Assembly: GCF_900129505.1 (NCBI RefSeq)
Contig: NZ_LT670818.1
Coordinates: forward strand, 2,728,001 to 2,792,000
Source: Bradyrhizobium erythrophlei
Lineage (GTDB): Bacteria; Pseudomonadota; Alphaproteobacteria; Rhizobiales; Xanthobacteraceae
Length of the DNA stretch: 64,000 nucleotides
Direction: 5' to 3'
This document shows, one piece after another, positions 41,687 through 49,699 of this stretch. Position 1 is the first letter of the stretch; each line of letters starts with the position of its first letter. The position numbers and the translations under genes were made by a program. A model generated the notes under the pieces. The model saw only the letters and a program-made list of their open reading frames with translations. It had not been told where the DNA came from and did not search any database.

Positions 41687-43240
41687 TCAGGAGGCAGCGG
41701 CTTTGGCGATATCGGCGGGCGCGGGAGTTGCAAAATTCTTGCGCAGGGTCGGCTTGTGGATCTTGCCGGTGGCGTTGCGCGGCAGGGCGTCGACGAATTG
41801 AATCACATGCGGACGCTTGAAGCGCGCCAGGTTGGCGGCGCAATGTGCGTGGATCTCGCTCTCGGTGATGCTGTGTCCCGGTTTCACCGCGATGATCGCC
41901 ATCCCGGTTTCGCCCCACTGCTCGCTGGCGATGCCGATCACGGCGGCTTCGGCGATCGCCGCGAGCTGGTGCAGCACGTTCTCGACTTCGGCCGGATAGA
42001 CGTTCTCGCCGCCGGAAATGTACATGTCCTTCCAGCGGTCGACGATGTAGTAGAAACCTTCCTCGTCGATGCGCGCGGCGTCGCCGGTGTGCAGCCAGCC
42101 GTCGGTGAAGGACGAAGCGTTGGCGTCGGGCCGGTTCCAGTAGCCGGGCGTGATGTTCGGCCCCTTGACCCATAATTCGCCTGTTACGCCAACCGCGGCG
42201 TCCCGCCCGTCGGGGGTCACGATTCTTACTTCCGTGTGCAGCACCGGCTTGCCGGAGGAGCCGGCCTTGCGGGCGGCGTCCTCCTTGTCGAGCGTCAGCA
42301 CCGCGGGGCTGGTCTCGGTCATGCCGTAGCCCTGCTGCAGTGCTACCCCGCGCTCCTCCCACACTTTCAGCAGCGGCACCGGCATCGGCGCGCCGCCGAC
42401 GCCGCCGTTGACGAGGCGGCTGAAGTCGGCGGTCGCGAAGGAAGGATGCTGCGCCATGAACTGATAGATCGAGGGCACGCCGAAGAACACGTTGATGCGC
42501 TGCGCGGGGTCGCTGATCACGGCAAGCGCGAGCCCCGGATCGAACGCGCGCATGATCAGCACGGTGCCGCCGGCATGCAGCACCGGGTTGGTGTAGCAAT
42601 TGAGCCCGCCGGTATGAAACAGCGGCAGCACCGTGAGCAACACCGACGAGGGCGAGATGTAGGCGGGGCCGCCGAGATTGACGCAATTCCAGAACGTCAT
42701 GCCGTGGGTGATGATGACGCCCTTCGGCTGGCCCGTGGTGCCCGAGGTGTACATGATGGTCGAGATGTCATCGAGCGTCACGATCTCGATCTCGTCGAGC
42801 GGTTTTGCAGCCGCGATCGCGGCCTCGTAGGAGCCGCCGGGCCCCAGCAGCAGCGTGGAGTCGACCTTGCACAGTTTTGAAACCGACAGCGCGATCTCGG
42901 CGAGGTCGGCATCATGGACCATCAGCCGTGGCGCCGCGTCGCCGACGATGTAGTGCAGTTCGGGAACGGTGAGCCGGGTGTTCAGCGGCAGGAACACGGC
43001 ACCGATACGCCCGCACGCGAACTGCACCTCCAGCGTATCGGTTGTGTTGAGCGCGAGCACGGCGACGCGGTCGCCGCGCTGGATGCCGAGGCCCCGGCGC
43101 AGATGCGCGGCGAGTCGGGAAATGCGGGCATCGAATTGCGCGTAGGTGAAGCGGCGCCCGCTGGCGAGATCGACGGCCGCGACCTTGTCCGGCGTGCGGC
43201 GTCCGAAATGCGCGATCCAGTCATAGTGACGAACTGGCAA
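41687..43240 (-). CDS. AMP-forming acyl-CoA ligase (fatty-acid/aryl-CoA synthetase type), TTG start
   Basis: The 517-residue ANL enzyme has the AMP-binding loop TIMYTSGTTGQPKGVIITH near 160-178. It also has GYGMTETSPAV near 300, the hinge DRWKDMYISGGENVYPAEVE near 405-424, and the C-terminal catalytic Lys in PRNATGKIHKPTL near 495. Translation starts at TTG: GGAGG lies seven bases before it, and the following residues match a normal N-terminus, while no ATG lies nearby. It activates a carboxylate to its CoA ester via acyl-AMP. Its partner is the downstream binding protein, suggesting uptake then activation. Confidence 0.86.
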   Translation of the reverse strand: MPVRHYDWIAHFGRRTPDKVAAVDLASGRRFTYAQFDARISRLAAHLRRGLGIQRGDRVAVLALNTTDTLEVQFACGRIGAVFLPLNTRLTVPELHYIVGDAAPRLMVHDADLAEIALSVSKLCKVDSTLLLGPGGSYEAAIAAAKPLDEIEIVTLDDISTIMYTSGTTGQPKGVIITHGMTFWNCVNLGGPAYISPSSVLLTVLPLFHTGGLNCYTNPVLHAGGTVLIMRAFDPGLALAVISDPAQRINVFFGVPSIYQFMAQHPSFATADFSRLVNGGVGGAPMPVPLLKVWEERGVALQQGYGMTETSPAVLTLDKEDAARKAGSSGKPVLHTEVRIVTPDGRDAAVGVTGELWVKGPNITPGYWNRPDANASSFTDGWLHTGDAARIDEEGFYYIVDRWKDMYISGGENVYPAEVENVLHQLAAIAEAAVIGIASEQWGETGMAIIAVKPGHSITESEIHAHCAANLARFKRPHVIQFVDALPRNATGKIHKPTLRKNFATPAPADIAKAAAS

Positions 43241-43459
43241 AAATTTTCCTCCCCGGTTCAGCGGTCTTGTGCCCTGATCCCGTGCATGGCGTGCAGCATG
43301 CCCAACTTCGCTCCCATTGGCCAGCGGGTGTTTTGTGCATGATGCCGCGTCGAAGCCAGTTCGGGGCAGGATGCAAAGGCTGTCTTGCGTCGAGTGGCTG
43401 GGGAGGGGGTCAAAATCCGGATACCGTTATTGGCAAGCGATACCGTCGTTGCAAGATGC

Positions 43460-43538
43460 CGTCATTGCGAGCGCAGCGAAGCAATCCAGCTTTCTTTCTT
43501 GCCGCGCGATGGATTGCTTCACTGCGCTCGCAATGACG
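43460..43538. repeat. REP-like palindrome, GTCATTGCGAG...CAATCC family (copy 2)
   Basis: CGTCATTGCGAGCGCAGCG and AAGCAATCCA are mirrored by TGGATTGCTT and CGCTGCGCTCGC-type sequence ending AATGACG. The loop is ~23 nt. It lies 220 bp upstream of the acyl-CoA ligase start, at the left edge of the accessory stretch. 43241-43459 shows nothing else that I can name. Confidence 0.8.
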
Positions 43539-43609
43539 AAGGGATGTGCGCCCGCATTCTCGCCGCACGTTCCGCGCGAGGTTTGGCCTGCTCGTTCCGC
43601 CCTCTCATT

Positions 43610-43930
43610 TCAGAGGGCGCAGGGAATGCCGGGCGCCCGATGCGCCCGATAGCCGCGTGTGCAATGAGTGTGGTAGAGCGCACACGCGTTGGTCAGGTCA
43701 CACCGGAAAACGCCCGGCATTCCCCGCGCAATGGTTTTAACGGCTTCCTTCGCGCTCTTCCCGGTGACCGGGCTTTCTTGCCACCGTCGCCCCTGAGAAA
43801 TTTGCATCTCAAGAACTTGACGCCAGCGTCGGGGCGTCAGAACCACACGACTTCTCCGTCCGCGTCAGGCGCCGTCGTCTACAGCACCATTCGCGTCCAC
43901 CGCATCCCGCCCCTACGTTCGTGACGTTGC
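43610..43930. repeat. ~320-bp strongly structured dispersed repeat (candidate structured RNA or MITE-like element)
   Basis: Several nested hairpins are visible. A perfect 14-bp stem GGGAATGCCGGGCG (43622-43635) pairs with CGCCCGGCATTCCC (43711-43724). Inside it, GCGTGTGC (43655-43662) pairs with GCACACGC (43680-43687). Downstream are TGAGA-N8-TCTCA, TGACGCC (43818-43824) with GGCGTCA (43833-43839), and GGTGACCGGG-type sequence. From memory, very similar stretches are scattered in Bradyrhizobium and Rhodopseudomonas genomes, often mis-called as small proteins. Only one copy is in this window. No gene is supportable; function unknown. Confidence 0.6.
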
Positions 43931-44088
43931 GCAACGCCCCTCTGAGTGGGGCGGGACGGGATCGGTATATTGCTGATTTGGGGTCGGGGTCAAGAAGAAA
44001 TTCGGAAAATCAGAATGTGGCCAAATTCGGAAATTCGCCGGAGGCCACCCCGTCGGCCGTTTCACGGCCCACGCTAGCTCAAGTTAGT
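43931..44088. other. Gap downstream of the SEFIR gene with an 11-bp direct repeat
   Basis: No gene seen. AAATTCGGAAA occurs at 43998-44008 and again at 44023-44033, 25 bp apart. Base composition moves from the G/C-rich flank to the AT-richer SEFIR gene across this stretch, so it may hold an insertion junction. Confidence 0.3.
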
Positions 44089-44661
44089 TTACGCATGCTT
44101 CCCAAGCTTGTCGGCACCCGTAAGTTCACGCACGGGAAGACTATGGTAATTCCATCTCGGGAGAAACAATCCGTCGGCCTTTCCGAGCTGAGGTTTTGGA
44201 TATGCGGGCTTATTGAATATCCATCTTAGAAGTTGTTCGAAATTTTCCGCGAAAATGTCTTCTTTGCTCAAATCAATGTGAAGACGAGATTGATAGTAGG
44301 TGGGAACATAAGGTTTCCCCTCCCCGTCGGTTTCAGAGATCACGCAAACAAACTTATTTTGGTCCTGAACCTTCTTGTAGATATGCGGGGTAATGATTTG
44401 CGTTTCGGTGCCGACGCCGCCTTGTCGTCCATCAGCCTTTTCTGCGTACTTTCTATCTGAAACTACAATTACCTTCTTGATGCTTTTGTCTGTGACAATT
44501 CGCTCCATGAACGCGATAGCGTCGTCACCCTCTTTCAAGTCCCATTTGTCAAAAATGACGTCGACGCCGCTCTCTCGAAGCTGAGTTGCTAAATCGAGAA
44601 CCCACTGCTGATGATCGAGAGAACTCCAGCTGTACGAGATAAAGGCTTTAGGCGCGGTCAT
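44089..44661 (-). CDS. SEFIR/TIR-like domain protein (possible defence or signalling protein)
   Basis: The 190-residue protein begins MTAPKAFISYSWSSLDHQQWVLDLATQL, the classic SEFIR/TIR strand A and loop. DVIFDKWDLKEGDD, then AFMERIVTDKSIKKVIVV and RKYAEKADGRQGGVGTETQII follow; this pattern is the SEFIR group. The domain fills ~1-160, with only ~30 residues after it, so the usual C-terminal partner domain is missing or never existed. AAGGA lies ten bases before the ATG. Base and codon use are clearly AT-richer than all neighbours (by eye about half G+C), which points to transfer. Bacterial SEFIR proteins can act in anti-phage defence through NAD+ loss; activity here is unproven. Confidence 0.72.
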   Translation of the reverse strand: MTAPKAFISYSWSSLDHQQWVLDLATQLRESGVDVIFDKWDLKEGDDAIAFMERIVTDKSIKKVIVVSDRKYAEKADGRQGGVGTETQIITPHIYKKVQDQNKFVCVISETDGEGKPYVPTYYQSRLHIDLSKEDIFAENFEQLLRWIFNKPAYPKPQLGKADGLFLPRWNYHSLPVRELTGADKLGKHA

Positions 44662-44685
44662 TCAATCTACGTCCTTGCGAATCGG

Positions 44686-44733
44686 GTGCCACGTACGATG
44701 GCACAATGCAGGGTAGCAATACGAATATTGCTA
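44686..44733. promoter_or_regulatory. Two perfect dyads upstream of the SEFIR gene
   Basis: GTGCCA-N7-TGGCAC (44686-44704) lies 25 bases before the SEFIR ATG on its minus-strand leader. TAGCAATA-CGAA-TATTGCTA (44714-44733) follows ten bases further upstream. The first is well placed for an operator or a leader hairpin. The second has an 8-bp stem with a four-base loop and could be an operator or RNA hairpin. 44734-44799 shows nothing else. Confidence 0.45.
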
Positions 44734-44799
44734 TCTTCTCCGGGCTATTCACAGTCCGGCTGCATTGAGGTTTTGGTCGCTGGCGTCTCGCCTGCGGAG

Positions 44800-44864
44800 G
44801 CACCCCCCACCCGACTGGCCTTCGGCCAGCCACCCTCCCCACCGCAAGTGCGGGGGGAGGGATA
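44800..44864. repeat. Dispersed G/C-arm palindrome (copy 3, half element)
   Basis: It carries CACCCCCCACCC, a small hairpin GGCCTTCGGCC and CACCCTCCCC, then GCGGGGGGAGGG. This is one arm of the element seen complete at 46216, 47696 and 56081, preceded by CTCGCCTGCGGAGG. It lies between the SEFIR promoter and the first acyl-CoA dehydrogenase. Confidence 0.6.
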
Positions 44865-44977
44865 AGAGAAGCGCCTTTCGGGTGTGGCTTGATCCGTCCA
44901 ACTCGGCCGCATGCCAGCCACTCGACGCAAGCCCGCGCCGGCCGATACCGGCCAAGGTGATTCCTCGGGAGAACACG

Positions 44978-46132
44978 ATGCTGGAGCGCAGCCGGGCGCA
45001 GAGCCCGTTTTATACGGAAGAGCACGAAGCGTTCCGCGACGTAATGCGCGGCTTTGTTTCGCGTGAAATCGAGCCTTACGCCAGCGCGTGGGACGAAGCC
45101 GGCGAATTCCCCCGCGAGCTCTATGCCAAGGCGGCCGGCATCGGCCTTTTGGCGCTCGGCTTCCCGGAGGAGTGCGGCGGCGTGCCCGCTGATCAATTCA
45201 TGAAGATCGTGGCTTCGCAGGAACTGGCGCGCGCCGGGGCCGGCGGCGTCAGCGCCAGCCTGATGAGCCACACCATCGGTTCACCGCCGATCGCGCGCGC
45301 GGCGCGGCCCGACATCAAGGCGCGGGTGCTACCGGAGGTGCTGTCGGGCGCGAAGATCTCGGCGCTGGCGATCACCGAACCCGGCGGCGGCTCGGATGTC
45401 GCCAATCTCCGCACCAAGGCGCGGCGCGACGGCGATCATTATGTCGTCAACGGCGAGAAAACTTTTATCACCTCGGGCATGCGCGCGGACTATCTGACGG
45501 TCGCGGTGCGAACCGGCGGGGAGGGGGCGGATGGCGTCAGCCTGCTTTTGACCGAAGGCGATACGCCGGGCCTGTCGCGCACCAAACTCAAGAAAATGGG
45601 CTGGTGGGCGTCGGACACCGCGACGCTTCATTTCGACGATTGCCGCGTGCCCGCTCAAAACCTGATCGGCGAGGAAGGCCAGGGTTTTAAGCTGATCATG
45701 CAGAATTTCAACAGCGAGCGGATGGGCATGGCGGCGAGCTGCACGGCGTACGCCCGCGTCTGCGTCGAGGATGCGATCGCCTATGCCAAAGAGCGCCATA
45801 CCTTCGGCAAGCCGATCTCGCAGCATCAGGTGATCCGCCACAAGCTGGTCGACATGGCGCAGCGCGTCGCGGCCTCGCAGGCGATGCTGGAAATGCTGGC
45901 CTGGCGGCTCGGGCAGGGCGAAAGCCCGGTCGCCGAAATCTGCATGATGAAGAACCAGGCCACGCAGACCATGGCGTTCTGCGCCTCCGAGGCGGTGCAG
46001 ATCTTCGGCGGCGCCGGCTACATGCGCGGCATCAAGGTCGAGCGCATCTATCGCGAGGTCAAGGTCAACGCGATCGGCGGCGGCACCGAGGAGATCATGA
46101 AGGACCTGGCGAGCCGGCAGATGGGGCTGTGA
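44978..46132 (+). CDS. Acyl-CoA dehydrogenase (1)
   Basis: The 384-residue protein starts at ATG 44978 after GGGAGAACACG. The open frame runs 213 bases further upstream, but only through the repeat. Family marks are FYTEEHEAFRDVMRGFVSREI (N-terminal helices), ALAITEPGGGSDVANLRTKARRDGDHYVVNGEKTFITSG near 125-165 (FAD/acyl loop), and the C-terminal helix bundle with QIFGGAGYMRGIKVERIYREVKVNAIGGGTEEIM. The catalytic Glu is likely in the GGGTEEIM region, as in short/medium-chain enzymes. It oxidises an acyl-CoA to the 2-enoyl-CoA and passes electrons to ETF. It heads the acyl-CoA catabolic run. Confidence 0.88.
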   Translation: MLERSRAQSPFYTEEHEAFRDVMRGFVSREIEPYASAWDEAGEFPRELYAKAAGIGLLALGFPEECGGVPADQFMKIVASQELARAGAGGVSASLMSHTIGSPPIARAARPDIKARVLPEVLSGAKISALAITEPGGGSDVANLRTKARRDGDHYVVNGEKTFITSGMRADYLTVAVRTGGEGADGVSLLLTEGDTPGLSRTKLKKMGWWASDTATLHFDDCRVPAQNLIGEEGQGFKLIMQNFNSERMGMAASCTAYARVCVEDAIAYAKERHTFGKPISQHQVIRHKLVDMAQRVAASQAMLEMLAWRLGQGESPVAEICMMKNQATQTMAFCASEAVQIFGGAGYMRGIKVERIYREVKVNAIGGGTEEIMKDLASRQMGL

Positions 46133-46137
46133 TATTC

Positions 46138-46169
46138 CGTCATGGCCGGGACAAGTCCGGCCATGACGA
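46138..46169. repeat. REP-like hairpin, CCGGGCTTGTCCCGGCCAT family (copy 2)
   Basis: CGTCATGGCCGGGAC and GTCCGGCCATGACG pair nearly perfectly across a few bases, five bases after the dehydrogenase stop. It is a plausible terminator. Confidence 0.75.
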
Positions 46170-46215
46170 GCAAACTGAAGAGTCATCGCGCTGGTCGCGG
46201 GCTCAGTAAGATTAG

Positions 46216-46362
46216 CTCCCCTCCCTCCACGCGCAGCGTGGCGGGGAGGGGTTGGGGGTGGGGGGTGGTGTGGCGAGTTCTCGCTCTCGTGCTGGCACTG
46301 AGCCCGCTGAAGCACCCCCCACCCCCGACCCCTCCCCGCCGCTGCGCGGGGGGGAGGGGGGT
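46216..46362. repeat. Dispersed G/C-arm palindrome with conserved loop (copy 4)
   Basis: The arms are CTCCCCTCCCTCCACGCGCA and GCGGGGAGGGGTTGGGGGTG at the left, mirrored by CACCCCCGACCCCTCCCCGC at the right. The ~45-nt loop (from GGCGAGTTCTCGCTCTCGTG to CCGCTGAAGCAC) is almost the same as in copies 5 and 6. It lies between the two acyl-CoA dehydrogenase genes. Confidence 0.8.
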
Positions 46363-46399
46363 AGACGAAGCGCGCCGCCCGGAATGACAGGGAACAAAA

Positions 46400-47563
46400 A
46401 TGCTCTTTACCGCCGACCATGACGAGCCGCGCCGCGCCTTGCAAAAATTCATCGCCGCCGAGATCAATCCCTTTGTCGACGAATGGGAGAAGGCGGAGCA
46501 GTTTCCCTCGCACGAGCTGTTCAAGAAGCTCGGCGATCTCGGCTTTCTCGGGCTCAACAAGCCGGTGAAGTTCGGCGGCCAGGGGCTCGATTACAGCTAC
46601 GCGCTGATGATGGCGGAGGAACTCGGCGCCATCAGATGCGGCGGTGTGCCGATGGCGATCGGGGTGCAGACCGATATGGCGACGCCCGCGCTGGCGCGGT
46701 TCGGCTCCGACGAGGTGCGGCGCGAATTTCTGGCGCCGGCGATTGCTGGCGATGCGGTGGCGTGCGTCGGTGTCTCCGAGCCGGGCGCCGGTTCCGACGT
46801 CGCCTCGATCAAGACCAGCGCGCGCTCCGACGGCGACGACTACGTCATCAATGGCGGCAAGATGTGGATTACCAATGGCGTCAAGGCCGACTGGATCTGC
46901 CTGCTCGCCAATACCGGCGACGGGCCGGTGCATCGCAACAAGTCGCTGATCTGCGTGCCCATGAAGTCAAGGGGTGTCGAGGTCGCGCGAAAACTCGACA
47001 AGATGGGCATGCGCTCGTCCGATACCGCGCAGATCTTCTTCGACAATGTGCGGGTGCCGAAGCGCAACCGGATCGGCGAGGAGGGCAAGGGTTTTACCTA
47101 CCAGATGATCCAGTTCCAGGAGGAGCGGCTGTGGGGTGCTGCCGCCTGCCTGAAGGCGCACGAATTCATCATTGCCGAGACCATCGAATACACCCGCAAC
47201 CGCAAGGCGTTCGGCGGCTCGATCCTCGACAACCAAATCGTGCACTTTAAATTGGCGGAACTGCAGACCGAGGTCGAGCTGCTGCGCTCGCTGATCTACC
47301 GCGCCGCGGAAGCTTTGGTCGCGGGCGAAGATGTGACCAGGCTCGCGACCATGGCCAAGCTGAAGGCCGGACGGCTGGGACGCGAATTGACCGACGCCTG
47401 CCTGCAATATTGGGGCGGCATGGGTTTCATGAACGAAACGCCGGTGAGCCGCGCCTATCGCGACAGCCGCCTGACCTCGATCGGCGGCGGCGCCGACGAG
47501 GTGATGCTGATGGTATTGTGCAAGATGATGGGTACATTGCCGGGAGCGCGACAAAAGCAATAG
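46400..47563 (+). CDS. Acyl-CoA dehydrogenase (2)
   Basis: The 387-residue protein is preceded by AGGGAACAAAA. It has the N-terminal helix LFTADHDEPRRALQKFIAAEINPFVDEW. The FAD/acyl loop is CVGVSEPGAGSDVASIKTSARSDGDDYVINGGKMWITNG near 122-160. The C-terminus has QYWGGMGFMNETPVSRAYRDSRLTSIGGGADEVML. It is only distantly related to dehydrogenase 1, so the two probably act on different acyl-CoAs. The sequence resembles the branched-chain or citronellyl-CoA type, but I cannot fix the substrate. Confidence 0.87.
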   Translation: MLFTADHDEPRRALQKFIAAEINPFVDEWEKAEQFPSHELFKKLGDLGFLGLNKPVKFGGQGLDYSYALMMAEELGAIRCGGVPMAIGVQTDMATPALARFGSDEVRREFLAPAIAGDAVACVGVSEPGAGSDVASIKTSARSDGDDYVINGGKMWITNGVKADWICLLANTGDGPVHRNKSLICVPMKSRGVEVARKLDKMGMRSSDTAQIFFDNVRVPKRNRIGEEGKGFTYQMIQFQEERLWGAAACLKAHEFIIAETIEYTRNRKAFGGSILDNQIVHFKLAELQTEVELLRSLIYRAAEALVAGEDVTRLATMAKLKAGRLGRELTDACLQYWGGMGFMNETPVSRAYRDSRLTSIGGGADEVMLMVLCKMMGTLPGARQKQ

Positions 47564-47621
47564 GTAGACCTCATTCCTGCGTGACGGCTTTGCCGTTATC
47601 GCTGGAGGAGGCGCACTTGCG

Positions 47622-47694
47622 CCGTCTCGAAGGACGAGTTGTGTTGCTCATGGTTCGAGACGCGCGAAGTCGCTCCTCACCATGAGGGTCATCT
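47622..47694. repeat. Dispersed repeat, TCTCGAAGG / CTCACCATGAGG family (copy 2)
   Basis: GTCTCGAAGGACG, CTCATGGTTCGAGACGCGC and CGCTCCTCACCATGAGG are the same blocks as at 19811-19942, here on the opposite strand and shorter. It is immediately followed by the next palindromic element. Confidence 0.65.
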
Positions 47695-47695
47695 T

Positions 47696-47844
47696 CTCCC
47701 CTCCCTCCGCGAAGCGGCGGGGAGGGGTCGGGGGTGGGGGGTGGTGCGGCAAGTTCTCGCTCTCGTTCTGGCACTGCGCCCGCTGAAACACCCCCCACCC
47801 CCAACCCCTCCCCGCCACGCGCGCTGCGCGTGGAGGGAGGGGAG
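47696..47844. repeat. Dispersed G/C-arm palindrome with conserved loop (copy 5), with tail duplication
   Basis: The arms CTCCCCTCCCTCCGCG and GGCGGGGAGGGGTCGGGGGT are mirrored by CACCCCCAACCCCTCCCCGC. The loop GGCAAGTTCTCGCTCTCG to CCGCTGAAACAC is shared with copies 4 and 6. After it, GGGAGGGGAGCTCATGA appears twice about 44 bp apart (47836 and 47880 regions), a small tandem duplication. With the repeat at 47622 this accounts for most of the 412-bp gap. Confidence 0.8.
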
Positions 47845-47975
47845 CTCATGATCTCATCCTACGACCCTCGTTGGGAGGGAGGGGAGCTCATGAACTCGCT
47901 CACCGCCGATCGCACTTGCGGATGGTTCACCGGCGTTCCAGACTGGTCTGAAATCAGGAGAAGGGAAAACGCCGG

Positions 47976-48632
47976 ATGATCACGCTTTACCATTGCGACG
48001 CGGCGCGCTCGTTCCGGCCGCTGTGGATGCTGGAAGAAATGGGGCTGCCCTATGAGCTGAAAATGCTGCCGTTCCCACCGCGGGTGTTCGCCAAGGAGTA
48101 CCTCGCGCTCAATCCGCTCGGCACCATTCCCTTCATGATCGATGGCGAAACGAAGATGACAGAATCTTCCGGCATCTGTCACTATCTCGGCGCGAAATAC
48201 GGCCCGACGCCGCTGGTCGTCGGCGTCGACGAGCCGGCCTACGGCGCGTTCCTGAACTGGATGTATTTTTCCGACGCCACGCTGACTTTTCCGCAGACCC
48301 TGGTGCTGCGCTACACCCAGCTCGAGCCGGAAGAGCGGCGCAATCCGCAGGTCGCCACCGACTACGCCAAATGGTTTTTGGGGCGGCTGCGCGCGGTCGA
48401 AGCCGCGACGGCGAGTGCGGAGACGCTGGTCGCCGGCCGCTTCACCGCGGCCGACATCGTGATCGGCTATGCCCTGCGGCTGGCCGAGACCATCGGCCTG
48501 GCCCGGGATTTCGGACCCAACGTCGCGGCCTACTGGGCGCGCCTGAAGGCGCGCGACGGCTACCAGCGGGCGGTGGCCGCGGAAACCCGGGCCGGGGCCG
48601 AACAGAACGTGGCCCCCCGCGTCCGCGCCTGA
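47976..48632 (+). CDS. Glutathione S-transferase
   Basis: The 218-residue protein has an N-terminal thioredoxin fold (ITLYHCDAARSFRPLWMLEEMGLPYELKML; cis-Pro in NPLGTIPFMID; Glu-Ser in MTESSGICHYL that holds glutathione). An all-helical C-terminal domain follows (FTAADIVIGYALRLAE, with the N-capping box). GGAGAAGGG precedes the ATG. In this class the catalytic residue is often Ser or Cys; Cys7 and Ser12 are candidates. It may detoxify or isomerise an intermediate of the surrounding acyl-CoA genes. Confidence 0.85.
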   Translation: MITLYHCDAARSFRPLWMLEEMGLPYELKMLPFPPRVFAKEYLALNPLGTIPFMIDGETKMTESSGICHYLGAKYGPTPLVVGVDEPAYGAFLNWMYFSDATLTFPQTLVLRYTQLEPEERRNPQVATDYAKWFLGRLRAVEAATASAETLVAGRFTAADIVIGYALRLAETIGLARDFGPNVAAYWARLKARDGYQRAVAAETRAGAEQNVAPRVRA

Positions 48633-48638
48633 TCCTTT

Positions 48639-48787
48639 CGTCATTCCGGGATGGTGCGCAGCACCAGCCCCGGAATCTCGAGATTCCGGGTTCGACACTT
48701 CGTGTCGCCCCGGAATGACGGCGCTCCAGATCCTCCGATGTGCAATTGCACATCGGAGTTCGATGCTTCGCATCGCCCCGGAAAGAC
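48639..48787. repeat. REP-like palindrome, GTCATTCCGGG family (copy 2), with a perfect 26-bp palindrome
   Basis: CGTCATTCCGGG pairs with CCCCGGAATGACG around TCTCGAGA-centred and TTCGACACTTCGTGTCG-type hairpins. The right part holds a perfect 26-bp palindrome at 48733-48758, centred on TGCAATTGCA. It ends 53 bases before the AraC gene. Confidence 0.8.
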
Positions 48788-48840
48788 GCTATGGTTGACC
48801 TCACGCAGCGGCCGCAAGAGCCGCGCCGGGAGGGTCGACC

Positions 48841-49620
48841 ATGGACGAAAAAGGCTGCGAATCCGGCCATTTGATGCTGATTACGCCCGAACGCGTGTTT
48901 TACGCGGGCCTGCTCGGCCGTCCGCGCCAGCGCGGCTCGGGCGCGTTCCACGTCTATGTCGCGATCCAGGGCGGCTTGCGGCTATCGGTCGAAGGCCGCG
49001 GTGAGAGCTATGGCGAACTGGCGGTGGTTCAGCCCGACGTGCGGCACACCATCGCCAGCGACTATCGCTCGGTGATCTGCGTCCTTGTAGAGCCCGAAAC
49101 CGTCGCAGCCGGCGCGCTCGACGATCTCGCTAGGCGCCTGTCGGGAGCGGAGCGAAGGTTTTTCGCCAACCGTATCCGCGCGGCCTACCAGCAATTGCTG
49201 CTCGAGCCCTGTGCCGGCGATCTCGGCAGTAGCGCGTTCGACATCATGTGCTTCGGCGAGGCGCTGCCGCGGCGCGGCCTCGATCCGCGCGTGACGCGCG
49301 CGATCGCGCAGATCGGCCGGTTCTGCGGCGAGCCGGTGACGGCGGCAAGCTGCGCCGCGGAAGCCGGGCTGTCCTCGTCGCGTTTCCTGCATTTGTTCAA
49401 GCAGGAGACCGGCATCTCGTTCCGCGCTTTCCGCGCCTGGAAACGCGCGCGCCATCTGCTGCATTTCGCCAACCAGGATCTCAATCTCGCGCATCTGGCG
49501 CAGGATATCGGCTATCCCGACTCCACGCATTTCAGCCATTCGATCCGCAGGTTCTACGGGCTGAAGCCGCGCGCGATTTTCTCGGGCTCGCGCGATCTCG
49601 CGATCCGGATCGGCAGGTAG
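48841..49620 (+). CDS. AraC-family transcriptional regulator
   Basis: The 259-residue protein has an N-terminal cupin-like sensor region (residues 1-120; FHVYVAIQGGLRLSVEGRGE). Two HTH motifs of the AraC type lie at ~155-255 (VTAASCAAEAGLSSSRFLHLFKQETGISFRAFRAWKRARH, then LNLAHLAQDIGYPDSTHFSHSIRRFYGLKPRAIF). GGGAGG lies before the ATG. It probably controls the adjacent rightward genes (DUF849 enzyme, ligase, carboxylase); that is inferred from position. Confidence 0.87.
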   Translation: MDEKGCESGHLMLITPERVFYAGLLGRPRQRGSGAFHVYVAIQGGLRLSVEGRGESYGELAVVQPDVRHTIASDYRSVICVLVEPETVAAGALDDLARRLSGAERRFFANRIRAAYQQLLLEPCAGDLGSSAFDIMCFGEALPRRGLDPRVTRAIAQIGRFCGEPVTAASCAAEAGLSSSRFLHLFKQETGISFRAFRAWKRARHLLHFANQDLNLAHLAQDIGYPDSTHFSHSIRRFYGLKPRAIFSGSRDLAIRIGR

Positions 49621-49699
49621 CGCATGGACGCAAGAAGCCGGATGACGACGCACGCATGATCGCTATGGTCGCATCCCGGCCCCAAGCGAGAGTCCATCC

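Noticed and set aside
43546..43924. Small open frames in the structured repeat
   Set aside because: Several overlapping frames on both strands are open, none has a ribosome site or family motif, and the stretch is dominated by perfect hairpins.
43241..44977. Insertion sequence or integrated element around the SEFIR gene
   Set aside because: No transposase, integrase, tRNA or flanking target duplication is visible. Only dispersed repeats and a composition shift are seen.
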